Below, in pieces: positions 1 to 6,692 of a stretch of DNA of 7,042 nt. The DNA is taken from positions 15,540 through 22,581 of the forward strand of contig DHMB01000014.1 of assembly GCA_002405565.1 (NCBI GenBank), given 5' to 3'. Position 1 is the first letter of the stretch; the number at the start of each line of letters is the position of its first letter. The translations under genes and the position numbers were made by a program. The notes beneath the pieces are model-generated. The model did not search any database. It was not told the origin of the DNA and saw only the letters and a list, made by a program, of their open reading frames with translations. Origin of the DNA: Clostridiales bacterium UBA4653 (GTDB taxonomy: Bacteria > Bacillota > Clostridia > Oscillospirales > CAG-272).

Positions 1-5
1 CCCAT
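1..5 (-). CDS. Possible start of the next gene in the ymfF-ymfH operon (cut off)
   Basis: On the minus strand an ATG lies at 5-3, followed by the window edge. An AAAAGGA ribosome-binding site (complement of 13-18) sits 7 bases before it, just after the ymfH stop codon at 24-26. This looks like a third gene of the operon, but only about one and a half codons are visible, so the product cannot be named. Confidence 0.4.
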
Positions 6-23
6 ATTCAGTTCCTTTTCCGA

Positions 24-1310
24 TTATTTTTCAAGCGGTTCGACCACGCTCATCGCATAATATTTTTCGTCAAAGAGTTTATGGAGAAGCTCCTCGGTAT
101 ATTCAAACGAGACGTCCGAAACAGCCTTGCTGTAATCCATTATGTCGATACCGTCAAGAAGCATATAGGTTACGTTGTTTGCGATGTTCTGAGTCGAATC
201 GAAGCTCTTGACAAGGCTTGCGTAGTTGGCTTTCTTTATTCTCTCGAATTCGCCGCGGTCAAGCCCGGTTTTCTTCTTTTCCTCAACGTATTTTACGAAT
301 TTATCGTAAACCGCCTCGGGGTCGTCGCTCTCGCCGACAAGCTCTCCCATGCCGAAAACATGGTCAAGCGAATAGCCTGCGCCGAAACCGCGGACAAGCC
401 CGCTTTCGTAAACGTCGATTGCAAAATCGGACGTGCCGCCGAAGAGCATATCATAAAGCACCGCGCCGGCGATTGATTTTTTCAGAAGCTCTTTCGGCTC
501 TGCCGGTATCTCAATATCCTTTATGCCGATTTCAAACATCGGTTTCGATACCGCCATTTTAACCTTTACTCTCTTTTTGTTGACCTCTGCCTTTTCGGGG
601 TTATAGCAGCGGACGATTTTCTTTTCCTCCTGCATGGGAAGAACCTTGTCCGCAACAGCCAGCACCTGTTCCATGGTGATGTCGCCGCTTGTGACGAGAA
701 CCATGTTTGAGAGGTTATAGAAGGTGCGATAGCAGCTGTAAAGGAGGTCTGAGGTTATCTCCGCAATGGACTCAACCGTTCCGGCTACGTTTATCTTTAT
801 CTGGCTGTCCGCATAGAGCGCCTCCATTGTGTTGTAATAGCGGGCTCTGCCGGGGTTGTCCTCGCCCATTTTTATCTCCTGACCGATTATCCCCTGTTCC
901 TTTGCGACGGTCTGCGGGGTGAAATACGGCTTTGTGACGTAGTCAAGGAGAATTTCGAGGTTTTTGTCATAATGGCTCGTGCAGGAGAAGAGGTAGCCCG
1001 TCATTTCGCTGGATGTAAACGCGTTTGCGTCCGCGCCGTATTTTGCGAAGCGCTCGAACGTGTCGCTGCCGTCCTCGTTTTCAAACATTTTGTGTTCAAG
1101 GAAATGTGCAATGCCGTCCGGCACTCTGACAAAGTCCTTATCGCCCTCGAGCTTGAAGCAGTTGTCTATCGCGCCGTATTTTGTTGAGAATATAGCATAG
1201 CTCTGGCGGAATTTTTTCGGGATGACATATATATCAAGCCCGCTCTTATGCTTTGTATAATAATATTTCTCGCCTATCGCCTTGTCTTCGCGCATTATTA
1301 TCTCGCTCAT
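24..1310 (-). CDS. ymfH: M16 family zinc peptidase, YmfH-like (catalytic chain)
   Basis: 428-residue cytoplasmic peptidase of the M16B (processing-peptidase-like) group. The inverted zinc motif HxxEH is intact at H69-F-L-E72-H73. The expected downstream acidic zinc ligand is best assigned to E145 in the GQEIKM segment, with the conserved E138 seven residues before it. The C-terminal M16 half (about 250-428) has the GG-S-F core but no clear R/Y substrate-binding pair; the partner encoded upstream has that pair. There is no signal peptide. The start is set by AGGAGG (complement of 1318-1323) 7 bases before ATG, and the ATG overlaps the ymfF stop as ATGA, so translation is coupled. The Bacillus YmfF/YmfH proteins carry an annotation tied to EF-P 5-aminopentanol modification; the substrate here is unknown. 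Family assignment is firm, cellular role is not. Confidence 0.9.
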   Translation of the reverse strand: MSEIIMREDKAIGEKYYYTKHKSGLDIYVIPKKFRQSYAIFSTKYGAIDNCFKLEGDKDFVRVPDGIAHFLEHKMFENEDGSDTFERFAKYGADANAFTSSEMTGYLFSCTSHYDKNLEILLDYVTKPYFTPQTVAKEQGIIGQEIKMGEDNPGRARYYNTMEALYADSQIKINVAGTVESIAEITSDLLYSCYRTFYNLSNMVLVTSGDITMEQVLAVADKVLPMQEEKKIVRCYNPEKAEVNKKRVKVKMAVSKPMFEIGIKDIEIPAEPKELLKKSIAGAVLYDMLFGGTSDFAIDVYESGLVRGFGAGYSLDHVFGMGELVGESDDPEAVYDKFVKYVEEKKKTGLDRGEFERIKKANYASLVKSFDSTQNIANNVTYMLLDGIDIMDYSKAVSDVSFEYTEELLHKLFDEKYYAMSVVEPLEK

Positions 1311-2587
1311 TTGCTTTCCTCCTGTCCGCAGAGGAAGTAGTACGTGTCGAGACGTACCGCCTTCGCCCGCTCGGTTATCTGCTCTTTTGTCACAGCGTTT
1401 ATCTTTGCGATTTTCTCCTCGTCCGTCAGCTTTCTGCCGTAAATGACCTCGCCGAAGGCTGTCGCCGCAAGCGAGCGGATACTGTCGTCGGCGCTCATGA
1501 TGTCGTCGCAGAGGGACTTCTTCGCCATGTCGATTTCATCATCGGTTATTTCGCCGTTTTTCATCTTGTCAAGCTGAACCATTATCTCGTCAAATGCCTT
1601 CTGCTCGTTTTCAAACTGAATTCCGGAGGCAACTGCCATCGCGCCCTTTTCGGGGATGAGAGAGGAGGAGCAATAGTAGCAGAGGCTGAGCTTCTCTCTG
1701 ACGTTCATAAACAGCTTGCTCGCCGCGCTTCCGCCGAAAACGGTGTTGAACACTTTTGTTACGGCGTAATCGTCGTCGGAGCTTACGCTTCCCGTGAAAA
1801 ATCCGAGAACGAGCACGCCCTGCGTGACGTTCTGACGGTCATAAATCTTCTGAACCTCGGCTCTTGCCGTTCCCTTTGTATCGGGCGTCGGCTCATAGAT
1901 ATCGCCTCTTTCAACGGAGGAGAATATCTCCGAGAATTTCTTTTCAAGAACGTTGCCGTCAAAATCGCCGACGGCGAAAATCTCGATTCTTGCCGTGCGG
2001 AGCATGTTTTTGTAAGCCCCGAAAAGGCACTTCGGGCAGACGGCTTCGATCTCCTCGACCGTACCTCCGTCGTTTATGCCGTATGCGTCGCCGGAGAACA
2101 TCTCCTCGACCGCTTTCAGTCTTGCGTATCTGCCTTTCTGGTTGATTGTCGCACGGACGGCGTCCGCCGCAATCTTCTTTTCGCCCTCAACGCTTTCGGC
2201 TTTGAAAGCGTCGCCGTCTGTCACAGGGTGAAGAATGACCTGGCCGATAAGGTCGAGCACGCCTGCCGTTATATCCGTATTGTCTATCGCATACGAATTG
2301 CGCAGGGAGCTTGCTTCAAGGGAGACTATGTGGTTTTCGCCGTGCTTCCAGTGCCCGGACCATACGCCGGAATCATAAAGCTCCTGCTTGCGGCGACGGA
2401 TCTCGGCGAGGGTCGGATATTTTTCCGTTCCGCGCAGGATAACGGGGAAAACGAGCGAATTTTTTGCCGCCGTCTCTTTTTCGAGCGGCATAATGAATCT
2501 TATCTGGATATAATTTGATTTGAACTTGTCCGCGGGGATGACTGTCAGAAAAGCTCCCTCGGATATCTGTTTTCTTTCGCTTATCAT
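1307..2587 (-). CDS. ymfF: M16 family peptidase-like protein, YmfF-like (non-catalytic chain)
   Basis: 426-residue M16-family protein. The region where HxxEH should be (about residues 50-75, reading LRGTEKYPTLAEIRRRK) has no histidine, so this chain should not bind catalytic zinc. The C-terminal half instead keeps the M16 substrate-binding pair: R297 in VREK and Y304 in LCYY, after a GGSAASKLF segment. This is the pattern of the partner subunit in heterodimeric M16B peptidases, which completes the active site of the HxxEH chain. It is the first gene of the operon: a sigma-A-type promoter lies about 35-60 bases upstream, and AGAAAGGA (complement of 2594-2601) sits 6 bases before the ATG. It overlaps ymfH by 4 bases. 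No signal peptide. Heterodimer formation is inferred from family knowledge and gene pairing. Confidence 0.88.
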   Translation of the reverse strand: MISERKQISEGAFLTVIPADKFKSNYIQIRFIMPLEKETAAKNSLVFPVILRGTEKYPTLAEIRRRKQELYDSGVWSGHWKHGENHIVSLEASSLRNSYAIDNTDITAGVLDLIGQVILHPVTDGDAFKAESVEGEKKIAADAVRATINQKGRYARLKAVEEMFSGDAYGINDGGTVEEIEAVCPKCLFGAYKNMLRTARIEIFAVGDFDGNVLEKKFSEIFSSVERGDIYEPTPDTKGTARAEVQKIYDRQNVTQGVLVLGFFTGSVSSDDDYAVTKVFNTVFGGSAASKLFMNVREKLSLCYYCSSSLIPEKGAMAVASGIQFENEQKAFDEIMVQLDKMKNGEITDDEIDMAKKSLCDDIMSADDSIRSLAATAFGEVIYGRKLTDEEKIAKINAVTKEQITERAKAVRLDTYYFLCGQEESK

Positions 2588-2621
2588 TTTTTATCCTTTC
2601 TCAAGTGATGGATTTACATAT

Positions 2622-2650
2622 ATTTTACTCCATTACGCCGTATTTTTCAA
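2622..2650 (-). promoter_or_regulatory. Sigma-A-type promoter of ymfF-ymfH
   Basis: On the minus strand, -35 TTGAAA (complement of 2645-2650) and -10 TAAAAT (complement of 2622-2627) are separated by 17 bases. Both boxes match consensus at 5 of 6. Transcription would start near 2615, giving a leader of about 28 bases. Confidence 0.7.
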
Positions 2651-2666
2651 CAGTTAAATGAAAAAT
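2642..2666. repeat. 8-bp inverted repeat between the divergent promoters
   Basis: ATTTTTCA at 2642-2649 is perfectly inverted as TGAAAAAT at 2659-2666, with a 9-base gap. The left arm covers most of the ymfF -35 box. It lies about 15 bases upstream of the nfeD -35. It could be an operator for one or both units, but the region is A/T-rich and chance is possible. Confidence 0.4.
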
Positions 2667-2680
2667 CGTACGACAATATA

Positions 2681-2709
2681 TTTACAGAGCCGCCCTTTCG
2701 TGATATAAT
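2681..2709 (+). promoter_or_regulatory. Strong sigma-A-type promoter of the nfeD-SPFH operon
   Basis: -35 TTTACA at 2681-2686, a 17-base spacer, and a perfect -10 TATAAT at 2704-2709 preceded by TGA, making an extended -10 (TGnTATAAT). Transcription should start near 2716, leaving a leader of about 50 bases before the ATG at 2766. Confidence 0.8.
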
Positions 2710-2765
2710 AATGACAGATAAAAAAGTGCATGCTCCGGCAGGCACGAGAAGGAGGACTGATTTTA

Positions 2766-3215
2766 ATGGAAGAGCTTCTCTCCGTCATGCCATGGGTATG
2801 GCTCGGCGTGACAATTGCGGCGATAGTTTCCGAGGCGGCGACTCTTGCCCTCGTCGCGGTCTGGTTCATTCCGTCCGCGCTTGTATCGCTTGTGATTTCG
2901 CTGTTCCGTCTTCCCATCTGGCTTCAGGCGGCGGTATTCCTTGCAATGTCCCTCGCGCTGATGATTTTCCTCAAGCCCTTTATGAAAAAAGTGCTCAAAA
3001 TCCGATATTCGCCGACAAATGCGGATACCGTCATCGGCAAGGCCGGAACGGTAATCGAAAAAATCGACAATATCGCGGCGACGGGCGCCGTCAAGGCGGA
3101 CGGCAAGGTCTGGACTGCACGCTCCGATGATGACAGCGTCACAATCGACGAAGGGGCACTTGTTCGCGCCGTTGCAATCGAGGGCGTAAAACTCATCTGC
3201 AAAAAAGAAAACTGA
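2766..3215 (+). CDS. NfeD-like membrane protein (short, no protease domain)
   Basis: 149-residue integral membrane protein of the short NfeD class. The N-terminal part has hydrophobic stretches at about 8-30, 31-47 and 51-69, giving two or three membrane segments. The C-terminal part, about 86-146, is an OB-fold-type soluble domain with the typical pattern of GKAGTV, a central G-x-V then G-x-x-W-x-A (W116, A118), and a final I-x-G-x-x-V-x-A run. The ClpP-like serine protease domain of long NfeD proteins is absent. The start at 2766 is chosen over an in-frame ATG at 2730 because AAGGAGG at 2749-2755 lies 10 bases before it; the 12 extra residues would include that site. The SPFH gene follows after 20 bases. 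NfeD proteins are thought to act with SPFH partners in membrane microdomains; the exact job is unknown. Confidence 0.88.
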   Translation: MEELLSVMPWVWLGVTIAAIVSEAATLALVAVWFIPSALVSLVISLFRLPIWLQAAVFLAMSLALMIFLKPFMKKVLKIRYSPTNADTVIGKAGTVIEKIDNIAATGAVKADGKVWTARSDDDSVTIDEGALVRAVAIEGVKLICKKEN

Positions 3216-3235
3216 AAAAAGGAAGGTATTATTTT

Positions 3236-4162
3236 ATGCCGGCACTTATCATTCTCGGTGTAATAGTCGCATTGATTCTCATAATCATAATTGCAAACAT
3301 TCATATCGTACCGCAGGCGCACGCATTTGTTGTTGAGCGCCTCGGCACGTATTACACAACATGGCACACGGGGCTCCACATCAAGACTCCCTTTGTGGAC
3401 AGAATCGCAAAGCGCATTTCGCTTATGGAGCGCGTTGCGGACTTTGAACCGCAGGCGGTTATCACAAAGGATAACGTCAAAATGCAGATAGACACGGTCG
3501 TTTTCTTCCAGATAACGGACTGCAAGCTCTATGCGTACGGCGTTGAAAACCCCATGTCCGCAATTGAAAATCTGACGGCGACGACTCTCCGTAACATAAT
3601 CGGCGAGCTTGAGCTGGACAGCACGCTCACCTCGCGTGACATAATCAATACGAAAATGCGCGCCATTCTTGACGAGGCGACAGACCCCTGGGGTATCAAG
3701 GTCAACCGCGTTGAGCTTAAAAACATTATGCCCCCGAAGGAAATTCAGGACGCGATGGAAAAGCAGATGAAGGCAGAGCGTGAGCGTCGTGAACAGATTC
3801 TCCGCGCGGAAGGCGAAAAGAATTCGACAATTCTCGTTGCCGAGGGTAAAAAACAGGCAATGATTCTCGACGCGGAAGCGCAGAAGCAGCGTCAGATACT
3901 TCTTGCAGAGGCGGAAAAGGAATCAAAAATCCGTCAGGCAGAGGGTGAAGCTGAGGCAATCCGTCAGGTTCAGGAAGCTACGGCAGAGGGTATCAGAATG
4001 ATAAACGAAGCCGCTCCCTCCGAAGGCGTTATCGCCATAAAGGGGCTTGAAGCCTTTGAAAAGGTTGCGGACGGAAAGGCGACGAAGATTATCATCCCCA
4101 GCGAAATTCAGTCGCTTGCGGGACTTGCGACCTCGGTTTCCGAGCTTATAAAGAAAGACTGA
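3236..4162 (+). CDS. SPFH/band 7 (stomatin-like, QmcA-type) membrane protein
   Basis: 308-residue SPFH-family scaffold protein. Residues 3-22 form one N-terminal membrane anchor. The SPFH domain spans about 24-175, with the family segments VERLGTYY (33-40), GLHIKTPFVD (46-55) and PPKEIQDAMEKQMKAERER (166-184). A long charged alpha-helical coiled coil follows (about 170-258), built of exact 11-residue repeats from 180. A C-terminal hydrophobic stretch (about 285-305) probably takes part in ring closure. This layout matches QmcA/stomatin rather than flotillin or HflC. GGAAGG at 3221-3226 lies 9 bases before the ATG. It is co-transcribed with the NfeD-like gene upstream, the partner expected for this class, and ends at the terminator at 4200-4234. 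Related proteins form large membrane cages or rings that organise lipid domains or control membrane proteases. Confidence 0.92.
   Translation: MPALIILGVIVALILIIIIANIHIVPQAHAFVVERLGTYYTTWHTGLHIKTPFVDRIAKRISLMERVADFEPQAVITKDNVKMQIDTVVFFQITDCKLYAYGVENPMSAIENLTATTLRNIIGELELDSTLTSRDIINTKMRAILDEATDPWGIKVNRVELKNIMPPKEIQDAMEKQMKAERERREQILRAEGEKNSTILVAEGKKQAMILDAEAQKQRQILLAEAEKESKIRQAEGEAEAIRQVQEATAEGIRMINEAAPSEGVIAIKGLEAFEKVADGKATKIIIPSEIQSLAGLATSVSELIKKD
3773..4003 (+). repeat. Seven consecutive 11-residue (hendecad) repeats in the SPFH protein
   Basis: Residues 180-256 divide exactly into seven units of 11. Five units begin with AE followed by charged residues (starting at residues 180, 191, 202, 213, 224 and 235 in all but the last, which begins QE at 246). 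Hydrophobic residues recur at positions 9-10 of most units, such as IL or IR. No insertion breaks the phase. Hendecads usually make straight or slightly right-handed coiled coils, as known for SPFH cages. Confidence 0.8.
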
Positions 4163-4199
4163 CAGGCAATTAAAAGCGGTCAATCGGAAATTATTTGGC

Positions 4200-4234
4200 A
4201 AAAAGACCTCCCCGATGATTCGGGGAGGTTTTTC
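4200..4234. terminator. Bidirectional intrinsic terminator between converging genes
   Basis: A perfect 10-bp stem (ACCTCCCCGA paired with TCGGGGAGGT) closes a 4-base TGAT loop. It is followed by five T on the plus strand and preceded by a run of A, which reads as T on the minus strand. It can therefore end both the SPFH transcript (stop at 4160-4162) and the sipL-like transcript. The minus-strand gene's stop codon (complement of 4235-4237) abuts the hairpin. Position may be off by one base. Confidence 0.92.
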
Positions 4235-5818
4235 TCATATTATTTTCGTATATATCGGGGTTTTTGCCTTGCGGGAGGGAATCATGAGCACGCCGCCATC
4301 GGGATTTCCGTCCAGACCGTTTATCTGCGCAAGCTCGCTCTCCGTCGTGCCGTATTTTTTGGCTATGTCCCAGAGCGTTTCGCCCTTTGACGGATAATAA
4401 AGCGTGATTTTTGCGCCGTCATCTGTTTTTCTCGGCTTGTCGCGACGGAGCGAAAGCACGGAAACGACGTCCGATTCCTTCTTTGCGAAGGTGATATAGT
4501 TTATCATTATCTCCATATCGGCGCAGAGCTTGCCGTCCGCCGTTCTGCCCTTTATGTCAATGACGGAGGCGTCCGCGGAGTAATCAAAATTGTCCGGGGT
4601 CATAGCCGCGTCGGTTTCGGCGCGGAAGGGGGAAGAGAACGTCTTGCCCATATAGACCCCGCCTCCGGAGAGGATGGCGTAAATGTCGACGTTGCCCGTG
4701 AAAATCAGTTTGCCTCCCGATTTTTCCGCCCCTGTGACGGTCGCCGCCGCTCTTATCGCCGTGACGTCCGTAAGCTCTCCGTCGGGGAGCTCCGTGCAGG
4801 CTGAAGCGGAGAAATTGAAGCTCTTTGCGCAGGCGCATGAGCGGTATTCAAGGGTTTTCATCTCGGTTTCGCCTTCGTATTCCGTCGAATACATATCCGT
4901 CGTTATTTCGCTGCGGACGTTTTTATATGCGTCAAAATATGCGGAATATGAAAAGTCGATTTCAACCGTGCGGTCTTCGCCGGTTTCGTCCGCCGCCTTG
5001 CGAAACTCCGTGCTTGTTATGCATACGTTACCCGTGACAAGACAGCTCTCCGTCACGCCTTCGGCGATTGCTTCTCCCGAAATGGGAATTCTGCGGATGA
5101 GCGAAACGTATGTTTTCGGGGCGGACGGGTCATCGCCTGCCGCGCTGTAAATAATGCTTGCAACGACGTTTCCCTTGTAATTTATAACGCCCTCTCCCGC
5201 CTTCATTTCGGAGAGATACGGGTCGAGATGAACGCTGACGACCTCGTCTATCGCGGGGAGCGGAGCGGCGACGGAAATATCCTCGCTTACGGAAACGTCC
5301 GCGTCCTGCGCCTCAATTCCGAAACAGCAATCGACGCTCTCCGTTTTGCACATTATATCGTCCCCGCCGCCTGTTCTGCCCGTGACGGAGGGCGCGGCGC
5401 AGTTGAGACAGCTGATTGTGACGGTCACCGCGATTTTTGCCTTTGCCGTCAGCCTTCTTGGATTTTGCAGACGGACGTTTACGGAATCGAGCTCGGTGTC
5501 GGCGTCGACGGAGCAGTCGCCCGAAAAATCGCCTATGGGCATACTGCCGCCGTAATCGGAGGAGAATTCCGCGGTTTTGATGATTCCGTCCGCCGTGGAA
5601 TAAATGACGGAAAACGTCACTGTGCCGTCATATTCGAGGGACGAGCCGTTTATGTATTTTCCCGCGCGGCAGACTCTTGCGTCGGTGCGCAGTATGCGGC
5701 TGACATCGGGGAGATAATCGGGCAGATTGTATTCCGCGCTCACTTCCTTTATCGCTGTGTCCTCAAAGGTTTTTATCACGACGCAGTTTTTTGCGCCGTC
5801 GTCTGTGTAACTGAACAT
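4235..5818 (-). CDS. sipL: SipL-like spore coat morphogenesis protein (SPOCS/DUF3794 repeats plus LysM)
   Basis: 527 residues, close to the size of C. difficile SipL. The body has three beta-rich units of SPOCS/DUF3794 type, at about 20-145 (with the signature LPDYLPDVSRIL at 32-43), 178-300 and 318-445. A C-terminal LysM domain spans about 472-515, with GETLWDIAKKYGTT and a closing LMIPSR. There is no signal peptide or membrane segment, as expected for a mother-cell cytoplasmic protein that sits on the forespore surface. In C. difficile, the SipL LysM domain binds SpoIVA and tethers the coat; Bacillus SpoVID is the functional counterpart. The ATG at 5818 is chosen because AAAGAGG (complement of 5829-5835) lies 10 bases before it; an in-frame ATG at 5884 has no such site and would add an Arg-rich, unrelated 22 residues. 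It carries 14 cysteines, many in pairs (137/140, 164/165, 328/330). It follows sigK on the same strand and has its own sigma-E-like promoter. SPOCS-LysM class is firm; SipL orthology is likely. Confidence 0.82.
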   Translation of the reverse strand: MFSYTDDGAKNCVVIKTFEDTAIKEVSAEYNLPDYLPDVSRILRTDARVCRAGKYINGSSLEYDGTVTFSVIYSTADGIIKTAEFSSDYGGSMPIGDFSGDCSVDADTELDSVNVRLQNPRRLTAKAKIAVTVTISCLNCAAPSVTGRTGGGDDIMCKTESVDCCFGIEAQDADVSVSEDISVAAPLPAIDEVVSVHLDPYLSEMKAGEGVINYKGNVVASIIYSAAGDDPSAPKTYVSLIRRIPISGEAIAEGVTESCLVTGNVCITSTEFRKAADETGEDRTVEIDFSYSAYFDAYKNVRSEITTDMYSTEYEGETEMKTLEYRSCACAKSFNFSASACTELPDGELTDVTAIRAAATVTGAEKSGGKLIFTGNVDIYAILSGGGVYMGKTFSSPFRAETDAAMTPDNFDYSADASVIDIKGRTADGKLCADMEIMINYITFAKKESDVVSVLSLRRDKPRKTDDGAKITLYYPSKGETLWDIAKKYGTTESELAQINGLDGNPDGGVLMIPSRKAKTPIYTKII

Positions 5819-5892
5819 AAATATGTAACCTCTTTCCCGACGGATTTTTCTGTGATATTCGGCTCCTGTCGCCGCCGACGGCATGAGCTTTA

Positions 5893-5905
5893 TTTATCCG
5901 ATAAA
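5893..5905. repeat. 13-bp palindrome at the predicted sipL start site
   Basis: TTTATC at 5893-5898 and GATAAA at 5900-5905 are perfect inverted copies around one central base. The palindrome lies immediately downstream of the proposed -10 box and covers the predicted transcription start. It is not followed by a T run, so it is not a terminator. It may be an operator site or chance. Confidence 0.35.
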
Positions 5906-5906
5906 A

Positions 5907-5935
5907 GATATATGCGGGCGACGCTCAGAATATGC
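5907..5935 (-). promoter_or_regulatory. Sigma-E-type (mother-cell) promoter of the sipL-like gene
   Basis: On the minus strand, GCATATT (complement of 5929-5935) matches the sigma-E -35 consensus KMATATT at all 7 positions. After exactly 14 bases comes CATATATC (complement of 5907-5914), which shares the CATA core and one more position with CATACAMT. The -35 box lies inside the last codons of sigK and the sigK stop falls in the spacer. Transcription would start near 5900, about 80 bases before the ATG. Confidence 0.6.
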
Positions 5936-6617
5936 CGGAGGAAAGATAGCCGCTCATTTTTTTCAGCGCCGATTTTTCAATCCGCGAAACATATGAGCGC
6001 GAAATGCCGAGCTTTTCCGCCACCTCTCTCTGCGTTATGGCGCGCGAGCCGGAAAGCCCGTAACGCAGGATGATTATTTCTCTCTCCCTTTCGTCCAGCA
6101 CCGTGAGAATTGCTTTTTTGGCTTTCGACGTTTTGATTTTGCTGTCGATATCGTCTGCGATTGTGTCCTCTGTGCTGATAACGTCGATATAAGTCAGCGG
6201 GTTGCCGTCCTTATCTATGTCTATCGGCTCGCTTATGCTGACCTCGCACGCCGTTTTCTTCTGCGACCGGAAATACATAAGTATCTCATTTTGCAGGCAT
6301 TTGCTCGCATAGGTTGCAAAGCGCGTGCCGTTGCGACTGTCAAATGAGTCGATTGCCTTTATCAGCCCGATTGTGCCGATGGAGATGAGGTCGTCCTGAT
6401 TTTTGGACATCGAATAATATTTTTTGACGATATGCGCCACAAGGCGGAGATTGTGCTCTATCAGCTTTCCTCTTGCGGCTTTGTCACCTGAGCGCATTTT
6501 TTCAAAACATTCTTCCTCTTCCTTCGGCGAAAGGGGAGGAGGAAAGCTCTGCGAATATGATATTTTGAGGAAAAGATAAAGAAAATTCGACATAAGCGCC
6601 GAAAAAAAGCCCATCAT
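5925..6617 (-). CDS. sigK: Sporulation sigma factor sigma-K, precursor form, uninterrupted
   Basis: 230-residue sigma-70 family factor that directs late mother-cell transcription (coat, mother-cell lysis). Region 2 spans about 50-120, including LIEHNLRLVAHIVKKY and DLISIGTIGLIKAIDSFD, and region 4 about 172-222, with the helix-turn-helix TQREVAEKLGISRSYVSRIE. There is no region 1.1 or full region 3, as usual for SigK. Residues 1-20 are a hydrophobic, membrane-associating pro-sequence; the S20-Y21 junction followed by the FPPPLS segment aligns with the Bacillus pro-sigma-K processing site cut by SpoIVFB. The gene is continuous, with no skin-type insertion. GGAGG (complement of 6631-6635) is 13 bases before the first ATG (6617) and 16 before the second (6614); the first is preferred though the spacing is long. 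No terminator is seen after it, so some transcripts probably run into the sipL-like gene 106 bases downstream. Confidence 0.93.
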   Translation of the reverse strand: MMGFFSALMSNFLYLFLKISYSQSFPPPLSPKEEEECFEKMRSGDKAARGKLIEHNLRLVAHIVKKYYSMSKNQDDLISIGTIGLIKAIDSFDSRNGTRFATYASKCLQNEILMYFRSQKKTACEVSISEPIDIDKDGNPLTYIDVISTEDTIADDIDSKIKTSKAKKAILTVLDEREREIIILRYGLSGSRAITQREVAEKLGISRSYVSRIEKSALKKMSGYLSSGIF

Positions 6618-6692
6618 TTTGTGTAAAATGCCTCCGTTTCAAGGGGTTTGTAAAATTATATTCCGCAGGGCAAGTACTTTTTCGTAATCCTC

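Noticed and set aside
1253..2518. 421-codon open frame on the plus strand opposite ymfF
   Set aside because: It is the antisense shadow of a well-recognised M16 gene, has a composition unlike a real protein (many C, R, V runs) and no ribosome site or promoter.
2730..2765. Upstream in-frame ATG for the NfeD-like protein
   Set aside because: It would read through the clear AAGGAGG ribosome site that lies 10 bases before the ATG at 2766.
2654..2917. 87-codon minus-strand open frame over the divergent promoter region
   Set aside because: It overlaps the nfeD promoter and start, has no ribosome site, and its translation resembles no family I know.
5868..5879. GTCGCCGCCGAC inverted repeat as a sigK terminator
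   Set aside because: Only a 4-bp stem and no T run on the minus strand; it is not an intrinsic terminator.
5819..5884. Upstream in-frame ATG at 5884 as the start of the sipL-like protein
   Set aside because: No ribosome-binding site precedes it, and the added residues contain the region of the AAAGAGG site that serves the ATG at 5818.
5228..6073. 281-codon plus-strand open frame crossing the sipL-sigK junction
   Set aside because: It runs antisense through two recognised genes and their intergenic region; the translation has no family resemblance and no ribosome site was seen.
6655..6660. TATAAT on the minus strand as a vegetative -10 for sigK
   Set aside because: The hexamer at the right distance upstream is GAAAAA, a poor -35, and there is no extended -10; sigK is also not expected to be vegetative. 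It remains a weak alternative.
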